The notes under the pieces: generated by a model
What the model was told of the DNA's origin: nothing
Seen by the model: only the letters and a program-made list of their open reading frames with translations
Database searches by the model: none
In this document: in pieces, positions 47,215-61,049 of the stretch
Layout: every line of letters begins with the position of its first letter
Position numbering within the stretch: the stretch's first letter is position 1
Position numbers and translations under genes: made by a program
NCBI GenBank assembly: GCA_026419785.1
Contig: JAODTK010003221.1
Location: 372,001 to 436,000, forward strand
From: Sclerodactyla briareus
Taxonomy: Eukaryota > Echinodermata > Holothuroidea > Dendrochirotida > Sclerodactylidae
Reading direction: 5' to 3'
DNA length: 64,000 bases

Positions 47215-49537
47215 CCCGCCCACTGTACGCCCATGATACAGCTCGACCGCGAGCAGAACGACGTCGTCACAAGGCGTTTTTTTTAGGCAATCAACGATGG
47301 TCCAGGGCAGCCTGCACATATGAGTGAATGAGGCTGATACGAGGTGAACAAAGCAAACGCCTGTTTCAACAGGCTAAAATACTGTTACTGTGGAAGTGAG
47401 CCTTTACTAGACTAGGGTAGTTTAGAATGTGCTTGATGTTTTTCTTTTGTTGCTTCTTTTTCTTTCTCCCATTTCGGATTGAAGCCGGTGTTTTCAGAAG
47501 AGAGAGAGTAGCCAAGATTAGTAGAATGTCAATACCCTTACGAGTGGTTTCTATAACTGGGGGATGTTGATCCCTCCATTCACTGATTGAATGTGTGTGC
47601 TCCCACCCTTCCCCCTCCTCTCCCCTGCCCTCCTCGCCCCTGCCCCTATTCCCCCATCCCCTCCCACACTCTGGGGACCTGTAATGAGAGGCAACTGAGG
47701 AGGGGCTGGCTCACATCAAGAACACATACTCGATTCAATATCCGAGTGTTTGCACGAAGCCAATTGTGGATCCTCAAAAAGCACTGACTTGTTATTCACC
47801 GATCTTACGATTGACCAAAATCCACCAAAAGATTTTTTTTGTCATTTCTCGATATGAAATCTGTGTTTTATTCTACTCCAACACAACTCATTCTTCACTC
47901 TTCCAAAGAGAGAAACCTTGTGAGCAACTCTGATTTATTTTCTTTCAATTGTGTAGGTTTTTAATGCTTGAGGGTTTTGTATTGTTGTTGGACTGTTGAC
48001 GACGCTTGGAGAATTTGAGTGTTTCATTCAGTTCTGTGGTAATATTTATCCATGTTTTTGCAAAAAAGCAATGCTATTAAAATGATATGATCCTGGAAAG
48101 TAGAGAATAGGAGGCTTTGCTACATAGTCCATAATTGTACCAAAAAATTCAATCATATTTTTCTTTGTCTTGAACAACACCCTAAGGATTAGAGAATTTG
48201 ATTAGAAATGAAACGTGGTGCTACAAAGAATGCAGCAAAGTATCTTCGTTGTGATACTAACTGAGAAATACTGGGAAATGGGCGTCATCCCATGACTGTT
48301 CCCAAATTGGAACTATATCTGATCCATCTAGGATTCAACATCATTATCATATTCTTCCATAGAGATGCGCACTGCACGTTCATTAGAAGATTAATCCAGG
48401 GAACTTTATTATAATCATATGTGTTCCATTCCAATTGGTTCAAGACGTATATGGTACCAATAAAATTGAATCAGAGCAGAAATGCCTAAATCTACAAGGA
48501 CATATGAATTAACTGCCCCATTCAATGAAAATAGGGTTTGAAATCTTCATGTCCGATCAGCAAGATGACCGAAATTGTGTTGTTAGGCACGTGGACTGCA
48601 AACTTGGTTAAAACACATGTGTTTTTTTTCTGCTTCTTCTTTTCAGGGCATGGGCTTCTGTTAGGACATACAGTATTCATGAAGAATATATGTTTTTAGG
48701 CACATATTTACAAGCTACGAACCAACATAAGAGATCATGTGACACAGAAGTATTTTGTGTGTAGCATATCAACCTATTAACCAATCAGAGCCTGGAAGTG
48801 TTGTATGTCCAGGCATGTTTATTCCACTTTGCCTACCAAATCAATCGATCCTGGCCTCCCATTAACGATTCAGCAACATGCCACTCTCATTCATGTTACG
48901 CAAACTGATGTTCGACCAGGTTTTAAGAATTACAAATATTTATTTTTTGAGGGGTACTTTTTTCAATTTTTTTTTTCATTTCCTTACCTTGTTTACATCT
49001 ATATATAATTTTGTTCTTAAGAAATTCTATGCAGCCGATATTAATTAGTTTGATTGATTTATTTTCTCATTAATTTTTTGCTTTCTTTAATTTGAGCGAT
49101 GGGTCAATGATGTATAAAGTTATTGAAAAATATGCGGCTTTATTTCTTACTCCGTTGTTTTCACACCTTTTCTCTCATCAATGAATGCATTGCAACTTAT
49201 TTGCTAGGAATGAATTGGTGTGCGTAATCCAGGACTGTTTGATATCCATCATTAGGGGCTTTATTGAGAAAACTGTTATTCCAAATTGGGATGCCTTGGT
49301 TGCTATTACTCGAATGGTCCCTATTCCTAACTGAGCTTGGAGTCGGGATTCCAAAGGGTGGTTATTCTGATATATTTATCAATCTAATTTTGAAATAAGG
49401 ATAATAATTGCTCAACTCGGCAGCCCATAATATAATATGAAATGCCACATCATCTGATTTTGTTGGGTTAATTTGACCCATGAATTAAAGTTCAGATTTC
49501 TTTAATGACAGTTGTTCATTGTTGAATATTTTTACAG
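47215..49537. other. Intergenic stretch, little recognised
   Basis: It contains a C-rich tract at about 47600-47665 and the second member of the repeat pair noted at 12.9 kb (about 48505-48710). No coding sequence supported. Confidence 0.5.
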
Positions 49538-49640
49538 CTGTAGAGGAAGCTAAGGATGCTGCTCGTTTGGCCACAAGATCATTAATGAAGTGGAACCTGG
49601 CGATGTATCACTTTACGTTTACGGTGGGAAGCTAATATAA
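49538..49640 (+). CDS. Orphan terminal-exon candidate, unidentified protein
   Basis: After a good acceptor (GAATATTTTTACAG) the frame from 49540 reads VEEAKDAARLATRSLM. A second frame, one indel away, reads IINEVEPGDVSLYVYGGK and ends in TAA at 49638. The change of frame between two protein-like stretches mirrors the indel pattern in the GALNT exons, so these may be one exon. I do not recognise the family. No neighbouring exons were found, so it may equally be chance. Confidence 0.3.
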
Positions 49641-51296
49641 GGGTTCCGTTCACAAGCCAATTCATTGTCAAAGCAACATTTTCAGCCAAATGAGATGTAA
49701 CCATGTGAGATGATGTGTGAAAGATAGTGAGTGCCATATGTGGCAGCCCTTCTGGGAATTGCCTGGGAGGAGGGAAGGGGAGAACCCAGAGGCAGGAGAC
49801 TTGGGGGTCCCCTAATATGGTGCATTGGGAGGGGAGGGGGGTGGGGTGTACTAATTGACAGATCACTGATGATCAGGGGTAATATTTGAAGTTGCAGATT
49901 ACAGTGACTGTATGCTACGTGATAACCATAAGCTCTGTACATTCTTCCATCTAACTGAATATTTCCTCTGTACTCATTGATGAGGGACAACTGGCCACTA
50001 AACCATCTCACAACTTATACTTCAAGGTACATGTTATCATTTCACTAATCAGGAACTCATCCAGTAACCCACCCAACACATTAGCAGTTAACTACTCCAA
50101 CTTTGTATTCTAGATATCTTTTGATAATTATCTTCAGGGGACAGGAGTGCGAGGGGGGGGGGGCACTGTGAGATTCATAACATAATTTTCTTAGTCTGTT
50201 CATTGTCAGTTATGAGTTTTATTCTCAGTGATTCCACCGATTTACAGTATTGACAAATTTACCAATTGAACTCAAATCTCAGCTCTATTCTTTTTTGCAT
50301 CGCATCTGAAACTGTGGTACAGGGTTTCCAGGAAAGATAGCAGCAGGTTTATTTTTGTTCAATTTTTATATTCCCCCAGACATCCAGACATCGAATCGGA
50401 CAATTGTTGGTCACACAACGAATGACGAAGTAACGGAATCACGTTATCAGGGTTTGTGGGATTTTTCCAGGGGCATTCCCACCTGGTGAGATTGGAAGCG
50501 CCAAAATCATTGTGACCAAACCTCTATAGCCGTTATTTGCCAAAGAAAATTTACTGATTGCAGTGGAGCTATTGGTAGGAAATTTTGAACGCACTGGATT
50601 TTTCCCTGTGATTAGGATGAGGAGTCTTTAATTATCCCTATGGATGCTTCTGTTGGAATATTCTGCCGTTTATTGTTTTTTACAGTTAGTTGTTACGAAA
50701 CTTTGCAGCCTATTTTCCACAAAACGGGTGATCTCCAAGAGAGAGAGAAGCTTTTAGAGAGGATCAGTTTCTTTTTGAGGGATTATACTTTGAGAAGAAA
50801 AGCCTATGAAGACGAAGAATCCCTCTTATTGAAACAACCTCCTATTAGAATCTTCCTCAGCACAAAACATTTGATTTCAGTTTTCCATCCTGCACTCCTA
50901 ATTAGATATATGTGATCGCTGCATATTTTTCATGAAATTCTGTTTCAACAAGTCCATCCTATAATTGTTCCCGTAATATTGTGAACAGTTTGAAATACAT
51001 AACACGATGTGTGTTACATGTTCTAGTACTTCACTGCTGTATCAACCATTCTGTTATTTTATTTTAATCACTGAAAAATGTAATAGATATATTGTGTATA
51101 TTTATGTCCAAATGGCTTTAATTCCTGATTTTTCATTCAGTTAGAGCCAGTTCACAGTTGCACAGTATATTGCATTGCCATGGTACTGTACTGATGTAGC
51201 TTTTCAAACTTCATCAAACTTGAAGTTACAGTTTGAAAATGAGCCATAACGATAAAGTGATGGGAAAAAAAACTTGTCTGTACCTACTCAGTGGTG
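49641..51296. other. Intergenic stretch, nothing recognised
   Basis: A G run sits near 50152-50164. No repeat pairs or exons were supported. Confidence 0.5.
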
Positions 51297-51575
51297 ACCA
51301 CACCAGGTGCGTACCGAGAGATTTGTCTTGAGGGGGGGGGGGGGGAGGGGGGGTTGAGGTCGGAACCTAAGGGAAGTGCGACCTCGTAAAGATAAATGGC
51401 CTCACCCTCCCTATTGGCAAATAGTACAATTTATGGGCTCCTAGACACATGCTGCTGCAATATTTGCTAATAACAGCTGCAAAGCCTCTACTGAACTGCA
51501 AAAAAATCAGTTTGTTTTGGTGTTCAAAATTTATTGGTCCCTGGTCACAACACGTGGGTACGCCACTGGACCACA
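51297..51575. mobile_element. MITE-like repeat family R6
   Basis: It is bounded by imperfect inverted ends: CCAGGTGCGTACC near 51303 and TGGGTACGCCACTGG near 51555. Inside is a G run followed by GGAACCTAAGGGAAGTGCG and AATGGCCTCACCCTCCCTAT. The same internal strings follow the G run at the start of both 2.55-kb duplication units, where the left end reads CCAGTAGCGTAAC at about 21410. Confidence 0.6.
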
Positions 51576-52034
51576 CCTTTGGAACCGTGGGACAGCTGCC
51601 CCAATGATTCGTGAGAGGATGATGGGAAAACATGCATTGTCAATTACACTTGACAATTTATCCATGAATTACTAAGTGACCTCACAACATGACAGTCCAA
51701 GCACTGGATGAGTGTAGTAGCTAGCATAAACTGTTATTATCGCCTGTGCTTATTGCTTGTGAGTTCCCACCCGGATAAAAAAAAAAAAAACAATTCCTCC
51801 TCACGGAATGTTTTTTGTGTCAGAATACGGTTGAGACTAAAGTTAGGGTAACGTTTGGGTGGGAATTGTTTGGGTGGAATTGTTTGGGTGGGAGTTGTCT
51901 GAGTTGAGAGTAAACAGCAGGAATTTGAGTGGTGTTGAAGATCGTCTTCTGGTGAACAAATGACGTTGTCTTTTACATGATGTCCATGACAAAAAACCGT
52001 CTCAGTTCAATTCATTATCAATGCGGTATATTGA

Positions 52035-52036
<2 letters not shown>

Positions 52037-52070
<34 letters not shown>

Positions 52071-52100
52071 ATATATATATATATTATATATATATATATA
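52037..52100 (+). repeat. AT dinucleotide microsatellite
   Basis: A run of TA repeats with two interruptions. All Tyr-Ile repeat open frames over it, on both strands, are artefacts. Confidence 0.97.
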
Positions 52101-53469
52101 TAAATGCAATAGTTCCGATATACTGTCAGAATATATTTTTGCTGCAATATCATGCAATAGAAAGCATCCATCATTTGCGGAGCATTGCGACATAATATTG
52201 CCTGTTCAAATGTATATAACACAAGAACAGGATGAGGTTGAAACTCCAAATTTTGGGTTAAGGGTTATAAAATGGGTTTCATATATCAATCCTCTGCCAT
52301 CTTCGATCGTCCATTATTTCCCAGTGTTGCCGCTTCACGATAAATCAAACAAACTAAAATAAACGAAAAGGGCAAGTCCGCAAAATTTTCCCCCACTTTT
52401 ATTCGTCCATCAACATTTATTATAACACAAGTTTTGTGACTTATCAACTCTTTGCTGAATTTGAAATCAAGAAATGGCAAACAGTAAAGTATTACATCCT
52501 CCGACATTTTAAGCAAATTTCATGCCATTTTGAGAGAGATCTGAAAACTCATGATAGTGCGTGCCCAAACTGGAGCCTTAAATATCCCCAAATATTGACC
52601 ATGAGGGGTAGAAGATCCCCATTGTTCTAGGACTTGGTTTAAGGTCACCATAGGTTATACTAAACAAAGAGTTTCATGCACCACTACTCTCACTTTTTTC
52701 CCCAATCAGTGGTTGTTTCATTTTGCCTTCAGTTTGTTTCAAATCAAACCAACCTGGGTCGAAAGAAGCAATTGACAGTTTCACAACCGCAAATCTGGAA
52801 GCAATAGAGGTGGATATAGTTTTGCCAGCTGCTAAGTGTGCAACCTCTGAATGGCACTAATCAGTGAACAAATTCATTAGAACTGACTAGAATTGCCTAT
52901 TATGCAATTATGGGCGAATTTGCGAATATGCGACTTGTGGACGTATTACTTGTGACCTAATTTGGAAAATTTCGGGACCAATGGTGCATCGCACGCAATG
53001 CATGGAAATGCAACCAACTCGCATGAACCATGTCAATTAGACAGTTGAATGACCCCCAGTGACCCTGAATCTGTAGGAGAAACAAGATTTGCTATTCGAA
53101 CAAATGACCAATGCTGATGCATAGAGGGATGACCTTTCATTTCAAATTCTTGGACAACCAATGCCAAATTGGTCAATTGATAACACTTATCACATTCCAT
53201 GATCTGTATCTACCCTGTAGGAGGAACATTGCTTTAATACTAACTAGAGCACCAATGGTGCTGTAGCTCACACCCCACAACTGTACAAAGATGAATGTAC
53301 AGATGTGTTCCCCTGTAATGACATTTTTTGGGGGGGGGGGCCTTGGGGGCGGAGGTCTTCATATGGCGCAAAGATTTCTTAGAATTGCAATAACCATGGT
53401 TACTCATTGGTCAACATTCGTCAAGAATGAAACCATTGAGAGAGAAGGAGGCAGCTTCACAAGTGGCAT

Positions 53470-54480
53470 ATTGTGCACTCTAATGACCTTGACCTCACAC
53501 GGTTAAAGATGTCCCAAGATCAATAACGTTGGGTTCCAATTTGGGTCAACACCTCATATCCATGTGCGCTATATAAGATCACATCACTATCAAAGAATAA
53601 CTATTTGGGGGTTTGAAATGCTTCTTTTCATCAGATGTTACTGTTTTTAACTCTGACATCACTATATAACGTTGCATCCAATATATACAAACAAGCTGAA
53701 AAGAGCACCTCCAAAGTCACATTATGACACAGTTTCAGGAAAATCTGAATTACTTTGAAGGAGAAGATACATTTTGAAGTTTATCCCACATAATGGCCTA
53801 TAATGCCCCTCTTATGAATGACCTTCACAAGGTAAAACATGGGTCAATGAACATTGGGTTCAAGTTTGATCGACTTCCATAAAGAATAACTGTTTGGGAG
53901 TCCATACCGCTTCTTTTCACAGGATGTTTTACTGTTTTCAATTACCCTTGACCTTTACAGAGTCAAACATGTCCCAACAATGTGGTCCATTTGGTCGCCA
54001 TTCCAATCAAAGAACTGACTGATTGGGTGGGCCAAAAAGGCAATGAGGGGGTGTGAACACTTTGGATAAACATAGATAGGTACCATTGATGATTCTGACT
54101 AAATTTCATGACTGTCCAATCGATTCTGGAGAAAGGCTGGCTGCTTGACTGTTCAAAGGAAATGAGTCCTTTTTCACCTCATATTCCAACCTCGTGTATC
54201 TATCATTGATCAAATGACAATCTGACCTCATGATCATCTGTCGATAAATGGCCAAATTTGACCCAATGATCTTGTGACCTCAATTCCTGACGACACCATA
54301 TGTATGACTGGTCAATGATTACTACAACTGACCACACCCTTCATGATCATCAATCTTTTTCTGGTGGACCGACTTGATCAAAATGGCTGAATTTACCTTT
54401 GAACCAGCCAATTTCTGGACCGCCAGAATCATGGTCAATGATTAATACTGACTAACTGGGCAGAAGAATTGGTAGGATTA
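53470..54480 (+). repeat. Interspersed repeat region with two long internal units and short CATTGATCA-type units
   Basis: Two units beginning near 53480 and 53810 share ATGACCTT, GTC-AACA-TGGGTTC, AAAGAATAACT(A/G)TTTGGG and CTTCTTTTCA-CAGATGTT-ACTGTTTT. From 54190 shorter pieces repeat GACCTCATGATCATC and AAATTTGACC. No coding signal. Confidence 0.6.
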
Positions 54481-55769
54481 GTATCATGACACTTTGCCAT
54501 CAATATTCCAGTTTCAAAATCCAGCAGTCTCACTGACTTTTTTCCTGGGTGCTGTACTTGCAATTTGCCGATGGTCGAGGTCTTGGTCTGTCAACTTTAT
54601 GGTTCTGGGCTGTGGTTTTGGTGTACTTTTTGGGGTTTGTTACAGTTTATTTGCAACAGTCCCTACGGTTTGGCTGTGGGGTGGACACATTGAACTTGAT
54701 CAGCCTTGCTTGGCTTCCTGAACCCAGGATTCAAATCAATTCAAATCAAACTTTTGTCAGGACTTAAAATTGTTCACAAGATCAGTGTTACATACAGAAT
54801 GTTAGTTTATGTATGGCCTGGTATGCATGGCACCTCCTCGCCGAATAATACAACTGCTGGAAAATGGAGGTGGTGGGGGGGGAGATTAGAATCACTTCAA
54901 CTGAATGGCGTTGTTGGGCCCAGTTGGAACGGTTCCAACCAGGTTCATGTCATCCAGAGCACAACAACGGGGGTGTTGCGGTCACAAGAATCGATCTCTT
55001 CGAATATCAGTAGCATCAACGAGCTAATATTATGGCACAATGCATATTATATACTGTTTGAATGGTTCACTTATCCACTTCTCATGCCAGCATTGAATAT
55101 GGTTGGCATTTTTACACTCCACAAGTATAGTGAATGACGGACGGGGTAGGATCTTCGAACTGACAAAATTTATGACAAAACACCGAATAATGTTACTGTA
55201 ACACTTATTAAATCGTCTAACGCTAGATTTTGGTTAGTTCTTTCAGATTTAAAACCAACTTGATTCAATGCAAGGTACATTTAATGCACCCACACATCAA
55301 TAAATTAAAGTACATTCATGTATCCACATAACTCAAACAGCCAGGAAGATAATCGGATCTCTTCCTCAAGAGAGAGCACATTACAGATGAATTCATTTAT
55401 AAATGTTAAATCCACCTCAACATATCGGGCATCTCCACCAAATGAACAACAACACAACTCACTGTTGTTCAGAGAACAACCTTTGATGACACCTTGTGGA
55501 AATGCAATCCGCAGCTTACATCAAACTAACCAGGAAGTCAGTCTGGCTATTCTATAACGACCACTCACGATGGTATTCAAACAGCAAGGGGACTGAATAC
55601 TCTGCTTTTGTTTTCAGTGAATGGTGTATTAACCCGCATTTATCTAGATGACTCTCATGCTTCATGAGCCTATATAAGTCCCAGTCTCACACAAAACAGT
55701 CACAGTGGTAAAAAAAAAACACTTTGGGTCTATTTATAGCTGTCACACTGTCATGCAACATGAACCTTT

Positions 55770-56115
55770 TAAAGTTCCATTCAGCCTTAATTTTCATGTC
55801 CTCCTTTCCAGCCACGAAGCTACCCATACTGTAGTAATCTATTGTATGACTGATTAAACTACAATTGAAACAAATCTTTTGAATGATGAATGATAGTATT
55901 TGTTTAAAACTTGTAAGTTTGTGGATGGGTCTCTGATATCTGCTACGGCCAAGCCAGCTTTCAATAAAATTCACAGACGGACACCATTTTCCCCGATAAT
56001 AGAATCATTTGAGCTGCTGTAATTTAAGCTAAAGTTCTTGTAGATGAGCGTTGGAACAAAGGCATTCATTTTCAATATCATTGATGCTTATTTCCTTGCA
56101 TATTCCATAGGCTAA
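55770..56115 (+). repeat. Interspersed repeat family R3, copy 2
   Basis: Same orientation and landmark order as 13370-13690. The centre differs by an inserted segment of about 150 bases. Confidence 0.7.
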
Positions 56116-56119
56116 ATGA

Positions 56120-58299
56120 AGCTTTAAGAAGAAAGTTTCACTGTAGTCAGGCTTTTTGAGATTAGATTAGCTCAGTTGCAGAGCTCCGAACTCAAAATCC
56201 CGCTGAAAACCAACCAGCCGTCTCCGTTGCTCCACCGTACCCAGCATAATTGGGGACCTGATTAGACCCTGGCTACAAGATGTGCTGAACCTGCAGCAAC
56301 TCATTCTTCTGGACTACTTGAGTGGGTTCTTGGCTGGCTCCTATGATTTGGCAGGTTGGGTATGTATAATATCTCTGAAGCGCCTCGAGTTCTTCATGGA
56401 GCGCTATAAGAGTATGTAACATCATACTATCATTATTTACGTTGACCACAGAGTAATGCAGCAGCTTGCGCAGACAAGAGGTGGGCAACCCCGTATGAGC
56501 ATTATACAGACCCTCTGTGACGCTTAGAACACATATATACGAGGCATGGAAGGCATGATTCTCCCCCACGTGCTTATAGGAAATTGAAAAGAATTTTGTG
56601 GCTGTACATGCTACTCACTCTGCTTAATACTCCCTTGATGACTGAATTGCCCATGTTTGGAAACTTGGGAAAATGTAGCCTAATGCAAAAGTTTACATGC
56701 ACAAAATATAGGTATTTCCTTATCAAGTAGGAAATAACACCACCCTGCTGTTAAAACACAAAACAACAAACAACATCTTGAAACCGATCACAGTTAACAT
56801 TTGAGCACCAGCAAAACACAGTTCACAAATCCTGCAAAATAACTATTGCACATTCTAAGTACTAATAAAATTGTTTATCTCAATTACAATGATAATTACT
56901 TGATTTCTGTAATTCAAACGGCAAATTGTAATCCTGACAAAAAGTTCTACATACAGTATACACAAGGATATTGTTGGCCGTGAAGGCCACTTGGACAACT
57001 AACTGCCCCCCCCAACCCCCCCCCCCCCCCAACCTCTCCTCAGCACTTCTACTTTTTCATGAGGAATACAAATTTCACTTCATTGTGGGAGCCATGCTGG
57101 AGATGATGTTTCAGAAAAACATTTTCCCTCCACTTGGAAGCTCTACTTCACAAAAAATTAGGTCTACAAACTGCAGGCCAAGCTTAAGGTTGGGATTACA
57201 TGTTCCAAATGCAAAGTTCCGGAACGCATGTGAAGAATTGAGAATTCATGTTTGCTGAGATGGGGCCAGTGCCTGAATATGTCTTATTCAGTTTGAAAAG
57301 ATAGCTTTCGGTTTCACAGAGACAAACAAAATCTAAATGAAAGCAAATCAACACTGAATCGGCAAAATAAGCACATGTACCGATGTGTGCACCGATGTAT
57401 ATCACCCCGAATGGAATTTATGGAATATCTTCCTCAAAAAGTCAATTGACAACAATTTGCATGGGTTGCTGGCATTTTTATGATCTCTAAAGCATGAGCT
57501 TATAGTTCATTCTCTTCTGAAACAAACATTTTTTCCTAAATAGGTTTTCACATTTTCATCTGTCCTGGACACGCATATGCATCTCTGGAATCCCAGCCTT
57601 CCTCATATAACAAACTAGGAATCTAAATTATCCATGACCCCTATACCAAATTCCTGACTCCTGTACCGACCTGAGATAGGACAAAAAAAATTAACTGACT
57701 ATTCAATTGTAAACTATTATTTATCCTTGCAAATACTCCACAGCCAGTCGGCCTGATGCCCAACCCCTCGAGAAATATCCCAATAGTAGAAAATTCTTAT
57801 GACATTCTCATGTCAGTGCTGTAACTTTGTTTTCGCTTGTGTACAAAACTAAAAGTCATCCATGAACGTCACCCTACTGATCTTCCCTGAGTGATTCCGC
57901 TATTAAACTGATCAGATTTAAAAACTTAGTGTTAGAAATGTTACTGTTTTACTGAGCCACGAACGCCGCCGAATTTCCATGATTCTTTCAGTGTGTGGCT
58001 GAGGCAAGACAACATCCTGTGGACCACTAGTTGGGTTCCCCAGGTGCCTCTCCCGACCCTTTTCCCAAAAAATGTTTTCCATGGGATACTCATTGAGCAG
58101 GGAATCGAACCTGCAATCAATGCCTTGTAAGGGTGCAGAGATGGACACTGCACTTTTTGACAGCTGCAGATCATTCAATAGACACACAGAATAATGCTAT
58201 GCTGCCTTTTTTTGCAGAACTCTAATGTCAGCAAACTGACTACCCCATGCTGAGCCCCCAGCGCGAAGGCAATTGCGTACCATTTCCACCGAGTCATGA
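56120..58299. other. Intergenic stretch with minor repeats
   Basis: Near 56166 the string TTAGCTCAGTTGC resembles a tRNA box A, but no box B follows at tRNA spacing. A C run is at 57005-57031. On the - strand around 58095-58110 a GGTTCGATTCC box B occurs without a clear box A. No exon was supported. Confidence 0.5.
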
Positions 58300-58376
58300 C
58301 CCAAACAGAATCCGAACACTGATCTCCGGGGCGATGAGCCCCAGCTCTTACACCAACTTTGCTAACCACTTGGTTT
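58300..58376 (-). mobile_element. tRNA-derived SINE head, minus strand
   Basis: On the - strand, AGTGGTTAGCAAAGTTGGTG gives a box A-like string, and GTTCGGATTC about 40 bases later gives a box B-like string. The arms do not pair as a full cloverleaf. It is likely a diverged SINE of the same broad type as that at 7.8 kb. Confidence 0.5.
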
Positions 58377-59689
58377 AGAAGTATTTCGAGTTGTGTTCCA
58401 GTTTTACTCAAATTCTGTCCAGAATTCCCTTCCGGTGAGTTGCCGATGCCGGCTGTTTTTATCGGTAACCAATCTACTTCATCCGGACCCACTAGAAGGT
58501 TGTGAGATGCACATTAGGCCCTTGATTCGAAAAATGAGCCCACACCTGTTGTTGGACCGCCCTGATTGTGGTTCCAGGTCCCCCTGCTCAATTGCTTATA
58601 GGGGTTCACTGGTTCACCTTGTGGCAGACGACAGACGGTGTCCTGTGAACCACCACTCATGTTACCCAGATGCCAGATTTAACTGGTAGTGTCCTGGGAC
58701 CGGGGTCACCCCTAAGAGGGGTCTCAGGGTTATGGACACCACTGTGGACATTTTGGGCCCCTAAGTTCAAATGGTGTGTCCACCAAAGGAGATTTTCAAG
58801 TTCAGATAGTGTGCACTGGATTCATAAAGGGTCCATAAAAAGGAGAGAATTTGACACTTTCCTTTTAATCACTTGAGACTGAGAAACGCTTCAACACGCT
58901 CAGCAGCGACACCTCTTGCCTTCTCAGAAATATTCTAGGACTGAAAGAGTTAATCAGATGGGCTCTGTTTACACACTTGCAGCAGTGATGCCACTTCATG
59001 CTCCGCCGAGCGTCACTTGATGTCGTCGCCATTTCAGTTAGCCAACTGCCAGTGACGAGGGCCGTGTGGATGGTGAGGGAGGTCTGTGAAGACTTCCCTC
59101 TAATATGGTGGCTTGTAATGAACCCCTTGAGGCGGAGAACTCAGAACTATGAGGGGTAAAATGACCGTAACCTGTCAATTAGCATTAAAATCACATATTC
59201 GGAAATTTCAGAGCCTGCCTGCGACCTACTAGTCATGTCCACCTAGATGCCACTCCCAGCCCTTGCAGAAGTGTTTAGCTTCGAGGACTGCCAGAGCTGC
59301 TCCAAGAGGTCAAATCTCTGCTGACTCAGGAACAGTGGCTTCCCTCTCCTGAAAAAAAAAGTTCACAAGGAATCAGGATTTTTCTGGCAGACAAAGGTCG
59401 GAACAATGCATGCTACACAAATTCTACAATGATTGAACAATGGTACTTATAGGTGCAGATACGTACATACTATGGAGCACATACATACCAATTACGTGTC
59501 CATGAACAAGGCATATTTTGTTGTACTGACTATGTTTGAAGGGTGGATTGTACCACTTTTTCGAAAGATTTTCACAAGTTACCAGAATGACCCCCAGTCT
59601 CCACCAAAAACAGTGGGATTTCTGCATTCCACATAGTAGATTCAAACTTGATTTTGACCAAACATTCCATTTTAACAAGCTACAACTGC

Positions 59690-60070
59690 CAAATTAGGAT
59701 CAAATACCATTTCTCCAAAACAATAGAGTGCATGTACTCAAAATGGGGAACCCACACACCAAGTATAAGCCTCTCCAACCTGGTTCTCTTATAACGAAAT
59801 TACAAAAATTATATATTTTCCTCTTCCCCCGTTGGCCCCCATCGACAACCAAAAACAATATGGTTCATGTACTACTCATAAGAAAGCTGCAAACTTCCAT
59901 TTGAACTGACCAAGCACTACAGGCTTATTGTGTTAACAAGATTTCCAGACTTCAACCTCAGATGACTATTGACCTGACTACAAAACAAAAGGGATCATGT
60001 CTCACTATGGGAACCCACATATCAAGTATTGGCTTCATCCATCTGGTCTGGTTCTGTTATTTGTTAACAA
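59690..60070 (-). repeat. Repeat family R5, inverted copies
   Basis: Read on the - strand, two units carry CTTATACTTGGTGTGTGGGT and ATACTTGATATGTGGGTTCC, followed by TATTGTTTT/TTTTGTTTT and TCATCTGAGGTTGAAGTCTG, matching the array at 34.8-35.6 kb in opposite orientation. Confidence 0.7.
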
Positions 60071-60520
60071 GCTAGGCGTCACACACATGCACATACACAC
60101 CAAACTTGGCATGCATTGTTCCTAAACAGAGCCGATTACATTTCCTTGTTAGAGCCTAACTTTTTTGTCATCACTGATGAACACATTGTTCTCTATTATT
60201 GGATGTCACCCGTTGTGAACCCCAGACATGTACATAAACACCAACACAACACACACATAAAGGGATATAAAATAAAGGGCAGATGCATCAAGCAAGAAAG
60301 AACAAAAAACATTACGGCTAAATGGATTCCTAAACTAAAGGCAGAGAATATCAAGCTAAAAGAAACAGAACATAGCAGACATGTCAAATCTCACACCCAT
60401 ACCTTAATCCCCTGTCTTCCTCCCCATGGCTGTCCAAGTAGAGAGAGGCCCAACGCAGATCCTCGGGCCTTGAATGAGTATCGTCAGGACGAATCCACGT
60501 CAAGATAGACGGCAGCACCA

Positions 60521-60985
60521 GAACCACACTCCTTAGCATGCTGTAGGAAAGTATAGTATGATCAATGTGAGTAGAGTAGGATTAATGGACATCAGAACAA
60601 CACTCCTTAGCATGCTGTAGGAGAGTATAGTGTGATCAATGTGAGTAGAGTAGGATCAATGGACATAAGAACAACACTCCTTAGCATGATGTAGGAGAGT
60701 ATGGTATGATCAGTGTGAGCAGAGTAGGATCAATGGACATAAGAACAACACTCCTTAGCATGATGTAGGAGAGTATGGTATGATCAATGTGAGCAGAGTA
60801 GGATCAATGGACATAAGAACAACACTCCTTAGCATGATGTAGGAGACGATGGTATGATCAATGTGAGCAGAGTCACAGAGTAGGATCAATGGACTAAGAA
60901 CAACACTCCTTAGCATGCTGTAAGAGAGTATGGTATGATCAATGTGAGTAAAGTAAGATTAGTAAACATCGGGACCAACATCTAG
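60521..60985 (+). repeat. Six-unit tandem repeat, about 75 bp
   Basis: The unit starts ACAACACTCCTTAGCATG, then TGTAGGAGAGTATGGTATG, ATCAATGTGAG and AGAGTAGGATCAATGGACAT. Copies are very similar. One unit carries an extra TCACAGAG insertion. Confidence 0.95.
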
Positions 60986-61049
60986 CATGGCGGGAGACGT
61001 AACGTAAGAAACAACAATCCGATTACCACTGTCATTTGACTGGGTTGAG

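Noticed and set aside
52002..52362. Tyr/Ile-repeat open frames on both strands
   Set aside because: They are translations of an AT microsatellite.
58095..58110. Minus-strand box B GGTTCGATTCC
   Set aside because: No matching box A at tRNA spacing, so neither a tRNA nor a SINE head could be supported there.
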